Source of the DNA: Trebonia sp.
GTDB taxonomy: Bacteria > Actinomycetota > Actinomycetes > Streptosporangiales > Streptosporangiaceae
Direction of reading: 5' to 3'
DNA length: 8,346 bases
NCBI GenBank assembly: GCA_030038035.1
Contig: JASHPP010000712.1
Coordinates: forward strand, 1 to 8,346
Every line of letters begins with the position of its first letter. Within the stretch, counting starts at the first letter, position 1. The position numbers and the translations under genes were made by a program. Positions 1-5,400 of the stretch are shown piece by piece. A model generated the notes under the pieces. It searched no databases and was not told where the DNA came from. It saw only the letters and a program-made list of their open reading frames with translations.

Positions 1-100
1 GCACGTCGACGTCGATGTCCTGCAGGTTGTTGTGCCTCGCCCCGCGCACGCCGATGACCGTGGGAAGCGTGCCCGGCACGGAAACAGAGTCAGTCGGCAT
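1..100 (-). CDS. UvrA-like ABC-type ATPase, N-terminal fragment
   Basis: This is the start of a minus-strand gene whose ATG is at 100-98; only 33 codons lie in the window. It reads MPTDSVSVPGTLPTVIGVRG followed by ARHNNLQDIDVDV. The motif GARxNNLxDIDVDV is the first conserved block of UvrA and its actinobacterial paralogues (the UvrA2/DrrC-like branch), just before the Walker A P-loop, which would lie outside the window. UvrA proteins are cytoplasmic ATPases that recognise DNA lesions in nucleotide excision repair; the paralogues are linked to drug or DNA-adduct tolerance. The short N-terminal extension before the motif fits a paralogue. I see no clear Shine-Dalgarno, so it may be leaderless or start elsewhere. 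It is divergent from the DUF222 gene and shares the 101-352 intergenic region with it. Family recognition is good; the exact paralogue is a guess. Confidence 0.7.
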   Translation of the reverse strand, partial: MPTDSVSVPGTLPTVIGVRGARHNNLQDIDVDV

Positions 101-220
101 GTAAGGCAACCCAATCTCGGCGCACGCGCCTTGCGGCCGTGCCTTCGCGACGGACCCAGGCTTGCCCTCAGCCAGGTGAAAAGACCTCACCGGATCCTGG
201 TGATTCACGCGCCGTCGAAG

Positions 221-253
221 GTCATTCCCGGGCGGCTGAAGATCATTCCCGGG
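221..253. repeat. Two TCATTCCCGGG repeats at 21-bp period
   Basis: TCATTCCCGGG occurs at 222-232 and again at 243-253, exactly 21 bp apart, or two helical turns. The unit is preceded by G(A/G) and separated by CGGCTGAAGA. It lies between the divergent UvrA-like and DUF222 genes. Spacing on one DNA face fits a pair of protein-binding sites. Iterated short repeats are also common at the ends of some insertion sequences, and no transposase is in the window. Role not established. Confidence 0.5.
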
Positions 254-289
254 AACTTCCTAAAGATGATCTTGATATACAAATTGTGC

Positions 290-331
290 TACTAGAACAT
301 GTATGCTAGTATGTGTACTAGAACCGGTTCT
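290..331. promoter_or_regulatory. Palindrome cluster upstream of the DUF222 gene
   Basis: An AT-rich island in GC-rich DNA holds overlapping palindromes. TACTAG at 290-295 and CTAGTA at 306-311 form an inverted repeat with a 10-nt spacer. CTAGTA at 306-311 and TACTAG at 316-321 form a second one with a 4-nt spacer. AGAACCGGTTCT at 320-331 is a perfect 12-bp palindrome. TACTAGAAC is repeated directly at 290-298 and 316-324. The block lies 22-63 nt before the DUF222 start, where a promoter and operator are expected. 13E12-family genes in mycobacteria are known to be SOS-induced, but GAAC-CG-GTTC has a 2-nt spacer rather than the 4 nt of the actinobacterial LexA box, so I do not call it a LexA site. 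Confidence 0.5.
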
Positions 332-352
332 TCCAGGGGGAGGTGATCCAGG

Positions 353-1067
353 ATGTGCGGTGCAGATGACCGGCCGCCCGGCGATATCGCGGAGGCGCTG
401 CGGCTGGTGCACGCCGGCCTGGACTACCTGAACGGCCCGGCCGCCGCGTGGGCGCACGCCGCCGCGCTCGGAGACGTGCTGGTGTCGCTGGGCCAGATCC
501 GGGCGAAGTTCACCGCCGCGCACGCCGCTTTGCTGCGCCGGTTCGACGCGGCCGGCGCCCATGACGCGGACGGGTATCCCACCTCGGCGTCCTGGCTGGC
601 GGCCAAGACGAGGATGACGCTGCGGGACGCCCGGGCGGATGTCAAGCGGATGCGCCGGCTCGGCGAGCACCCCGGCATTCAGGACGCGCTGGCAGGAGGC
701 CAGATCTCAGAGTCGCTGGGCCGCGAGATGGCCGAGTGGATCCGCAAGCTCCCCAGTGAGCTGCGGGGCGAGACCGAGCAGATCCTCCTGCAGGCCGCGG
801 CGGCGGGCGCGGACCTGGATAACCTGAAGCTGATCGCGGCCTACGCACTGGAGAAGTGGCGCTCCCAGCGGCCCGACCCCGATGATGACGACGACGGGTT
901 CGATGACCGGTTCGTACAGCTGGGCTTCACGTTCGGCGGCGCGGCGTGCCTGCGCGGCGGGCTGACCCCCGAGTGCGCGGCCGCGGTCCGGGCGGTGCTG
1001 GAGGCACTGGGCAAGAAGCGCGGGCCGGAAGACCACCGCACCGAGCAGCAGCGCTTCCACGACGCCC
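353..1067 (+). pseudogene. DUF222/13E12-HNH endonuclease gene, 5' segment
   Basis: This encodes the first 238 residues of a DUF222 (13E12 repeat family) protein, which in full length carries a C-terminal HNH nuclease domain. The ATG at 353 follows a strong GGGGGAGG at 336-343. The DUF222 helical domain spans the segment, with RFDAAGAHDADGYPTSASWL near residues 63-82 and an acidic linker (DPDDDDDGFDDR) at residues 175-186. The conserved end EDHRTEQQRFHDA is residues 226-238. At 1067/1068 the gene is cut by a group II intron; an unspliced message reads on in frame to a TGA at 1157-1159. Sequence beyond the intron continues LQLGC, and the rest resumes at 6415. Cellular roles of the family are poorly known; members in mycobacteria are DNA-damage responsive and serve as phage attachment sites. 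The gene looks ancestrally intact, with no internal frameshift up to the junction. Confidence 0.9.
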
Positions 1068-1606
1068 GTGCGCCACGAGGCGCACTGCCGTATCGCCCGC
1101 GTAGCGGGCGCGGACTGGAGGAGGTGTCCGTGGGTCTGATGGCTTACCTGGATCCGTGAGGTGAAGGGGACAGCAGCATGCCAGTAAACCGGCAGTCGTG
1201 CCCAGGCGTACGGGGCGACGTGCCGGGAGGCCCGCGCGATATGGCGAAAGCCTGATTGCCTGAATCCCAGTTTCCAGAAGGCGCAAGTGGACGCCCGCCG
1301 GAAAGACGCCTGAAACCGGTGCCGGCCCCTGCCGCAGGATAAACGGCGTGCCTGCGGTAATCCTCCGGGGTGCTGGAGCGATGCCCAGTGAGGGCATTGA
1401 AGGAGACGGACGGGACGCCTAAGTCGCGCTAGATACGTACGGCAGTGTGAACGTGGGATCGACCCGGCGGGCGCGAGCCTGGCGGGCGACGGAGTGCCCG
1501 TAGTAGTCGCCGGGGTGACGTCCGGCCAATCTGGTGACCGGGAAAGCCGGTCCACAGGGCGAAGGGGCACAGGCGATTGAGGGCTCCAGACCATGAGGGA
1601 TGCGTA

Positions 1607-3382
1607 ATGCAGGAAGCCGCAGTGGTGCTGAGCGTTCTCCGCGACCGCGGCAGGAAGGGCCTGCCGCTGATGCAGTTGTACCGGCAGATGTTCAACAAGG
1701 ATCTGTACCTGCTGGCCTACGGGAACATCTACTCCAACCAGGGAGCGATGACGCCGGGGGCCAGCGCGGAAACCGCCGATGGCATGTCCGAGGGCAAGAT
1801 CGACCAGATCATCGAGCTGATGCGGCACGAGCGGTACCGGTTCTCCCCGGCCCGCCGCATCTATATCCCGAAAAAGAACGGGAAGCTCCGGCCTCTGGGC
1901 CTGCCGTCATGGTCTGACAAGCTGGTCGGCGAGGTGGTGCGCCTCCTGCTGGAGGCGATCTACGAGCCGCAGTTTTCCGGCCGGTCGCACGGATTCCGGA
2001 AGGGACGCGGGTGCCACACCGCTTTGCGGGAGGTCCGCGACACCTGGCCCGGAACCGTGTGGTTCATCGAGGGAGATATCTCCGACTGCTTCGGATCCCT
2101 GGATCATCAGATCCTGCTCAAGATCCTCGCGGAAAAGATCGGTGACCAGCGGTTTCTCCGGCTGATCCGTCACATGCTCCAAGCCGGGTACCTCGAAGAC
2201 TGGGAATACCACGACACGCTCAGCGGCACGCCGCAAGGCGGCGTGGTATCCCCCATCCTGAGCAACATCTACCTGGACAAGCTCGACAGATTCGTCGAGC
2301 AGGAACTGATCCCGCAGTACACACGGGGAGCCAGCCGGGCACGCAATCCCGCCTACCGCAAGACGGCGAAACGGCTGGCAATGGCGCGGCGGCACGGGGA
2401 CCGGGCAGCGGCCCGGGACCTGACACAGCAGCTGCGCGCGCTCCCCGTCGGCGACCCGGCAGACCCCGGCTTCCGGCGGCTGCGGTACCTCAGGTACGCA
2501 GACGACCACCTGCTGGGACTGGCCGGGCCGCGGGCCGAAGCCGAGCAGATCAAGGGCAGGCTGGCAGCGTTCCTCCGGGAGACCCTCGGACTGGAACTCA
2601 GCCAGCACAAGACCCTGATCACCCACGCCAGGACAACACCGGCGCGGTTCCTCGGCTACGACATCACCGTCCAGCACCGCAACACCAGGATCACCTATGG
2701 CCGCCGGTCGGCTAACGGGGCTATCGCGCTGCGGGTCCCGCCGGACGTGATCAAGGCCCAGTGCGCCCGCTACCGGTACCACGGCAAACCATGGCACCGG
2801 CCCCGGCTCCAGAACCTGCCCGACTACGACATCGTGCGGGTCTACGGAGCCGAATACCGGGGCGTCGTGAACTACTACCGGCTCGCCCAAGATGCCGGGC
2901 GGCTCCAGCGGCTGCGCTGGTACGCCGAGACATCAATGCTGAAAACGCTGGCCGCCAAGCACAAGTCCACCGTCACCAAGATGGCCGCCCGGTACAAGAC
3001 CACGGTCATCACCAGCGACGGCCCCCGGACCTGCTTCGAGGCCAGGCTGACGCGGGAGGGCAGGAAAGACCTGGTAGCACGATTCGGCGGGATCATCTTG
3101 CGGCAAGACCGGCGCGCGGTCATCCGCGACCCTGCCCCGGTCCCGGTCATCACCCCGCGCAAGGAGCTTATCCACCGGCTCCGCGCGCACTGGTGCGAGC
3201 TGTGCGAACGCGGCGCCACGGTAGCCATCCACCAGGTCGCCGCGCTCAGCCACCTGGGCAAACCGGAACCAGGTCAGCCCGCGTGGGCGGCCCTCATGGC
3301 GAAAATGCGGCGCAAGACCCTCGTGGTCTGCGCCCCATGCCATGCCTACATCCACGCGAACCCCGTCGCGAACGCGGCATAA
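1607..3382 (+). CDS. ltrA: Group II intron RT/maturase with HNH domain (intron 1)
   Basis: A 591-residue intron-encoded protein: it helps its intron RNA splice and copies it into DNA during retrohoming. I chose the ATG at 1607, which has GAGGGA at 1595-1600; an in-frame TTG at 1577 is possible. The N-terminal block with LAYGNIYSNQGAMTPG (about residues 37-52) resembles the mitochondrial-like lineage. RT blocks follow: IPKKNGKLRPLGLPSW (87-102), IEGDISDCF (154-162), GTPQGG (208-213), and the catalytic YADD (297-300). The maturase X region is around 410-470. The C-terminus carries a zinc/HNH endonuclease-like domain with CELC (530-533), IHQVAAL, and CAPCHAYIH (575-583), used for second-strand cleavage. 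No frameshift or missing catalytic residue is seen, so the protein appears active. The class assignment rests on motif memory, not a tree. Confidence 0.93.
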   Translation: MQEAAVVLSVLRDRGRKGLPLMQLYRQMFNKDLYLLAYGNIYSNQGAMTPGASAETADGMSEGKIDQIIELMRHERYRFSPARRIYIPKKNGKLRPLGLPSWSDKLVGEVVRLLLEAIYEPQFSGRSHGFRKGRGCHTALREVRDTWPGTVWFIEGDISDCFGSLDHQILLKILAEKIGDQRFLRLIRHMLQAGYLEDWEYHDTLSGTPQGGVVSPILSNIYLDKLDRFVEQELIPQYTRGASRARNPAYRKTAKRLAMARRHGDRAAARDLTQQLRALPVGDPADPGFRRLRYLRYADDHLLGLAGPRAEAEQIKGRLAAFLRETLGLELSQHKTLITHARTTPARFLGYDITVQHRNTRITYGRRSANGAIALRVPPDVIKAQCARYRYHGKPWHRPRLQNLPDYDIVRVYGAEYRGVVNYYRLAQDAGRLQRLRWYAETSMLKTLAAKHKSTVTKMAARYKTTVITSDGPRTCFEARLTREGRKDLVARFGGIILRQDRRAVIRDPAPVPVITPRKELIHRLRAHWCELCERGATVAIHQVAALSHLGKPEPGQPAWAALMAKMRRKTLVVCAPCHAYIHANPVANAA

Positions 3383-3391
3383 ATCGCTGGA

Positions 3392-3485
3392 GAGCCCGGT
3401 GCGCTTAACGGCGCACGCCGGGTTCGGAGGGAGGCTGCCCGGAAAAGGCCCGCCAAGCGGGACCTCGCCGGGCAGCCCACCCTAC
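3392..3485 (+). ncRNA. Group II intron 1 domains V and VI
   Basis: Domain V is exactly 34 nt (3392-3425), starting GAGCCCGG and ending CCGGGTTC. The catalytic AGC triad is at 3393-3395. The helix closes on GTGCGC/GCGCAC with a UAAC loop inside a U-G pair rather than the usual GAAA. Domain VI is a long hairpin with arms GGCTGCCCGG (3433-3442) and CCGGGCAGCC (3468-3477), capped by an inner CCCGC/GCGGG stem. The adenosine at 3479 lies in the basal part, 6 nt before the last intron base, as expected for the lariat branch point. All parts look functional. Confidence 0.9.
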
Positions 3486-3541
3486 TGCAACTGGGCTGCG
3501 CGTTGCAGCCCCGCGTCCGCGCGGACTTGCGCTGGGCGTAG
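3486..3541 (+). pseudogene. DUF222 3' exon of intron 1 and readthrough to stop
   Basis: After intron 1 the DUF222 frame continues with TG-CAA-CTG-GGC-TGC (3486-3499), giving LQLGC when joined to C1067. This matches the usual HDALQLGCELL of the family. Beyond the CTGCG at 3496-3500 the sequence is the left end of cassette 1 and encodes ALQPRVRADLRWA, then TAG at 3539-3541. The spliced message would thus make a 256-residue truncated DUF222 protein without the HNH domain. The native continuation (ELLIRARMVPDRAG) is 2.9 kb away at 6419. The stop lies 6 nt before the stop codon of the convergent HigB-HigA gene. Confidence 0.75.
3496..3517 (+). repeat. Cassette left-end repeat, copy 1
   Basis: A 22-bp sequence beginning CTGCGCGTTG and ending CCCCGCGTC. 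It is repeated perfectly at 4502-4523, and a diverged copy is at 5376-5397 (CTGGGCAGCGCTGCCCCGCG). The leading CTGCG sits where the DUF222 gene should continue as TGC-GAG, which makes it the candidate recombination core. Confidence 0.85.
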
Positions 3542-3547
3542 GTCTTG

Positions 3548-4273
3548 CTAAGCCAGTTTGAGCTGCTCGTCGCCGAAGTCGGCGATGAGCTTGAGGGTTC
3601 CGCCGAGTGCGGCGACGAACCGGCTCAGCACATCCTGGGTAGAGACGTCTCCGCTCTCGATCTGGGAGACTCGCGCGACCGACACGCCCATCCGGGCGGC
3701 GACCTGCTCCTGGGTCATCCCGCGCCGCTTGCGCATCTCCGCCAGCCGCCAGCCGCGGGCGTCGTCCAGCATCGCGGCGACGGCCGCATCGAAGGCCTCC
3801 TGACCGCCGGCCGTCTCGATGGCCCGTTCCAGGTGCCCCGACTCCCGCCAGCGTGAAACGCCGCTCATGGCTCTATCTCTTTCCTGCGCTATCTCTTTCC
3901 TGCGCTCGGCAAGGTAATCGTCGTACAGCTGCTCCGCGCGGGGGATGGCACTCCGGTACCACTTGTCCCACTGCCCTGACTTGTCCCCCGCCACCAGCAG
4001 GATCGCTGCCCGCCACGGGTCGAAGACCAGCAGGATCCTAATCTCGCTGCGCCCCGACGACGGCGGCCGGAGCTCTTTCATGTTCGCGATCCGCGACGCC
4101 GTGATCGAGTCCACCAGCGGTCGGCCCTCTGCGGGGCCATTGCGTTCAAGGATGAGGATCGCCTGGTTCACCAGCTGATGGCTCGCCGGGTCGGACTCGT
4201 ACAGGTCGTCAAGGAACGACTCGACCTCCGCCGTCAACAGGATCTCCCACTCCTCCTCCCCAGCGTGCGCCAT
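3548..4273 (-). CDS. higBA: HigB-HigA toxin-antitoxin fusion by tandem duplication
   Basis: One 241-residue frame joins a type II toxin and its antitoxin. Residues 1 to about 130 are a RelE/HigB (Gp49-like) mRNA interferase, with WEILLTAEVESFLDDLYESD near the start, then MKELRPPSSGRSEIRIL and LLVAGDKSGQWDKWY. Residues 136-241 are a HigA-type antitoxin with an XRE helix-turn-helix (about 177-225: RKRRGMTQEQVAARMGVSVA, then RVSQIESGD). The join contains a 16-bp tandem duplication at 3874-3905. Removing one copy gives a toxin ending ERRKEIEP-TGA whose TGA overlaps the antitoxin ATG (ATGA at 3868-3865), a normal operon arrangement. The start at 4273 follows AAGGAGG. The antitoxin can probably still initiate at the internal ATG. 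HigB cleaves ribosome-associated mRNA; HigA neutralises it and represses the operon. Whether the fused toxin is active is unknown. Confidence 0.88.
   Translation of the reverse strand: MAHAGEEEWEILLTAEVESFLDDLYESDPASHQLVNQAILILERNGPAEGRPLVDSITASRIANMKELRPPSSGRSEIRILLVFDPWRAAILLVAGDKSGQWDKWYRSAIPRAEQLYDDYLAERRKEIAQERDRAMSGVSRWRESGHLERAIETAGGQEAFDAAVAAMLDDARGWRLAEMRKRRGMTQEQVAARMGVSVARVSQIESGDVSTQDVLSRFVAALGGTLKLIADFGDEQLKLA
3874..3905. repeat. Perfect 16-bp tandem duplication
   Basis: TATCTCTTTCCTGCGC occurs twice without a gap (3874-3889, 3890-3905); with flanking matches the 16-bp periodicity spans 3873-3906. Because 16 is not a multiple of three, it shifts the reading frame and joins the toxin and antitoxin genes. 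Perfect identity suggests a recent event, and the tract could contract again by slippage. Confidence 0.95.
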
Positions 4274-4284
4274 GCCGCGCCTCC

Positions 4285-4300
4285 TTAAGAATATTCTTAA
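4285..4300. promoter_or_regulatory. Perfect 16-bp palindrome, likely HigA operator
   Basis: TTAAGAATATTCTTAA is perfectly self-complementary and very AT-rich compared with its surroundings. It lies 11 nt before the ATG of the higBA gene and overlaps its AAGGAGG ribosome binding site. XRE-type HigA antitoxins commonly bind a palindrome at their own promoter, so this is the obvious autoregulatory operator. The assignment is positional. Confidence 0.7.
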
Positions 4301-4308
4301 CCTGACTA

Positions 4309-4339
4309 GCAGGGCAACCCGCGAGCCGGGTCTCCCTGC
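4309..4339. other. Two-part stem-loop upstream of higBA
   Basis: The arms GCAGGG (4309-4314) and CCCTGC (4334-4339) enclose a second stem ACCCG (4317-4321)/CGGGT (4327-4331), with a symmetric 2x2 internal loop and a CGAGC loop. No U-tract follows on either strand, so it is a weak terminator candidate. It could be a transcript leader structure or a cassette structural element. The rest of 4301-4468 holds no gene that I recognise. Confidence 0.5.
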
Positions 4340-4468
4340 AGGTGGGGACAGCGTACGGACAGGTACCGACTTTCGAGCGGACCGCGAGTTGCCTCACCGC
4401 AGACATGAAGTCACGGACTGCTGAACCAGCGACGGCCGGCCCGCTGATTCACCGCGTGGCTCTGCGAT

Positions 4469-4500
4469 CGGCAAAATTCACGACGCAAAAGTGGAATCAC
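4469..4500 (+). repeat. Cassette right-end repeat, copy 1
   Basis: CGGC followed by a 28-nt element beginning AAAATTCACGACGC and ending GTGGAATCAC. The element is 26/28 identical to 5346-5373 and about 21/28 identical to 6385-6412. It is followed one base later by CTGCG and the left-end repeat of the next cassette. The TTCACGACGC portion resembles the DUF222 sequence TTCCACGACGC that precedes the insertion core (1055-1065). Confidence 0.85.
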
Positions 4501-4501
4501 C

Positions 4502-4523
4502 CTGCGCGTTGCAGCCCCGCGTC
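4502..4523 (+). repeat. Cassette left-end repeat, copy 2
   Basis: This is identical over 22 bp to 3496-3517 and directly adjoins the right-end repeat of cassette 1. The first 25 nt align without gaps to the DUF222 target at 6415-6439 at 18 of 25 positions (CTGCG shared, then G-TTG and CCGCG-CAG blocks), so it resembles the native gene to the right of the core. Confidence 0.85.
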
Positions 4524-4614
4524 AGCGACTCGAACTGGTGAGATGCTCACAAGCATGAGTGCCTGGACGCCCGCGGCGTAGACTTTCTGAGGACAGCTGA
4601 GGGGAGGCGAGGCA

Positions 4615-4914
4615 GTGAACCTGGATGAGATCAAGGCGCTTGGCTCCCGCTTGGCCGAGCTGTGCCGGAAGTACGGTATTGCCGAGCTGGCGGTCTTCGG
4701 CTCGGTTGCGCGGGGCGACGCCGGGCCGGACAGCGATGTCGACCTTTTGTACGTTCGGGTACCCGGAAACGACCTGGGCATGGCGTACTTCGACCTGCAG
4801 GACGACCTGGAGCGGCTCTTCGGGCATCGGGTGGACTTGGTGGCGAAAGACGGGTTGCACCGGGTGATCCGCGATCAGGTGCTGGCCGACGCGCAGGTCC
4901 TGTATGCGGCGTGA
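4615..4914 (+). CDS. mntA: MntA-type nucleotidyltransferase antitoxin
   Basis: This is a 99-residue minimal nucleotidyltransferase (MNT domain) starting at GTG 4615 behind GGGGAGG (4601-4607). The polymerase-beta-like signature GSX10DXD is perfect: GSVARGDAGPDSDVD with G29, S30, D41 and D43, and a third acidic residue D74 in HRVDLV. In characterised MntA-HepT systems the antitoxin uses ATP to transfer AMP groups to a tyrosine of the HEPN toxin, switching off its RNase activity. It overlaps the next gene by 11 nt, so the pair is translationally coupled with the antitoxin first. All catalytic residues are present, so it should be functional. It is the upstream half of the cargo of the middle cassette. 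Confidence 0.93.
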   Translation: MNLDEIKALGSRLAELCRKYGIAELAVFGSVARGDAGPDSDVDLLYVRVPGNDLGMAYFDLQDDLERLFGHRVDLVAKDGLHRVIRDQVLADAQVLYAA

Positions 4915-5308
4915 GGAACTGTACCTCGCTGATCTGATCGACAACGCGCGGGCGGTTCGCGCGTACCTGGACGGCGTGACCCGGGAGCGCTGGGACAGCG
5001 AAGACATCCTGCGTGATGCGGTGCTGTATCGGATGCTGCTACTCGGCGAGATCGCCAGCGCGCTTCCGGACGAGCCCCGGGATCGCTACCCGGACGTGGC
5101 GTGGCGGCAGGTCCGGGCGTTCCGCAACCTGGCCGTCCACAAGTACTTCGGGGTCGACTGGGCGGTGGTCTGGAAGATCGCGCAGGAAGAGCCGCATCTC
5201 TTGGAGGCGCAGGTGCTGGCGATTATCCGCGCGGAGTATCCCGCACTGGCCAAAGACTACGAGCCGGGGCCAGGGTCGGCTCCTGATGCCCAGCAAGATC
5301 CTTCCTGA
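4904..5308 (+). CDS. hepT: HepT-like HEPN (DUF86) RNase toxin
   Basis: A 134-residue helical HEPN/DUF86 protein. Its RX4HXY motif is intact: R74-NLAV-H79-K-Y81, within VRAFRNLAVHKYFGVDW. R and H form the RNase active site. The tyrosine is the residue modified by the partner MntA in characterised pairs. The conserved helix with LRDAVLYRMLLLGEIASALP (37-56) provides the dimer core. The ATG at 4904 overlaps the mntA stop (4912-4914). After the stop there is a weak AGCCG-TAA-CGGCT hairpin (about 5318-5330) without a U-tract. The C-terminal tail after residue 118 is poorly ordered in composition. Such pairs act in plasmid or island maintenance and phage defence. Confidence 0.92.
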   Translation: MRREELYLADLIDNARAVRAYLDGVTRERWDSEDILRDAVLYRMLLLGEIASALPDEPRDRYPDVAWRQVRAFRNLAVHKYFGVDWAVVWKIAQEEPHLLEAQVLAIIRAEYPALAKDYEPGPGSAPDAQQDPS

Positions 5309-5342
5309 GGAAAAGCAGCCGTAACGGCTCAAACCCCTGGGG

Positions 5343-5400
5343 CCGAAAATTCACGATGCAAAAGTGGAACCACGCCTGGGCAGCGCTGCCCCGCGTCAGG
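5343..5400 (+). repeat. Cassette junction repeat, copy 2 (right end + left end)
   Basis: The right-end element at 5346-5373 starts AAAATTCACGATGC and ends GTGGAACCAC. It is followed two bases later by CTGGG and a diverged left end with CCCCGCGTCAGG (about 5376-5400). It joins cassettes 2 and 3. The core has one change from CTGCG to CTGGG. An uninterrupted reading frame crosses the junction (see 5356-5520). Confidence 0.75.

Larger units (their letters stand above)
1068..3485 (+). mobile_element. Complete group II intron 1
   Basis: A 2418-nt group II intron runs from the 5' consensus GTGCGCC at 1068 to the terminal AC at 3484-3485. The first 539 nt (to 1606) contain no gene and correspond to ribozyme domains I-III, including a GCGCC-ACGA-GGCGC hairpin right at the 5' end. 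Domain IV carries the RT/maturase gene; domains V and VI follow it. Joining the flanks gives GACGCC-CTG-CAA-CTG-GGC-TGC, reading HDALQLGC, the usual sequence of the DUF222 family, which supports both splice sites. The intron lies in the same orientation as its host gene, as needed for removal from the transcript. EBS/IBS pairing could not be assigned confidently by eye. The 3' splice site is only 10 nt before the first cassette core. Confidence 0.9.
3496..4501. mobile_element. Cassette 1 (HigB-HigA cargo)
   Basis: The first of three head-to-tail units in the DUF222 gene. Its left end is CTGCG followed by CGTTGCAGCCCCGCGTC (3496-3517). Its right end is the AAAATTCACGA-type repeat ending GTGGAATCAC at 4500, immediately before the next CTGCG at 4502. 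The cargo gene is on the minus strand with its own promoter and operator region, and its stop codon lies only about 30 nt from the left-end repeat. The two ends are not inverted repeats of each other and no transposase is present, so it does not look like a simple insertion sequence. The unit boundaries are inferred from repeat comparison. Confidence 0.6.
4502..5375. mobile_element. Cassette 2 (MntA-HepT cargo)
   Basis: The second unit starts with the perfect 22-bp left-end repeat at 4502-4523 and ends with the right-end repeat at 5346-5373. It carries a complete two-gene toxin-antitoxin operon on the plus strand, opposite to the cargo of the units on both sides. A short hairpin ATGCT-CACA-AGCAT at 4543-4556 lies in the region before the operon and might be an operator. 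About 110 nt of leader and about 68 nt of trailer complete the unit. Boundaries are inferred from repeat comparison. Confidence 0.6.

Noticed and set aside
320..331. LexA/SOS box upstream of DUF222
   Set aside because: AGAACCGGTTCT has a 2-nt centre, whereas the actinobacterial SOS box has GAAC and GTTC separated by 4 nt. Kept only as a generic palindrome.
1156..1163. GTGAG as the 5' end of group II intron 1
   Set aside because: It coincides with the apparent stop of the DUF222 frame, but GTGCGCC at 1068 fits the consensus better, matches the 5' end of intron 2, and joining 1067 to 3486 restores the family sequence HDALQLGC.
1577..1606. TTG start at 1577 for the intron 1 RT
   Set aside because: ATG at 1607 has GAGGGA at a proper distance, and the extra ten residues show no family similarity.
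707..1828. Long minus-strand frame of 373 codons
   Set aside because: It is antisense to the DUF222 gene and the intron, has no domain similarity I can see, and reflects GC-rich open antisense frames. The same holds for the long minus frames at 1907-2890 and 7327-8337.
5318..5330. Terminator after hepT
   Set aside because: The AGCCG-TAA-CGGCT hairpin has only 5 bp and no U-tract.
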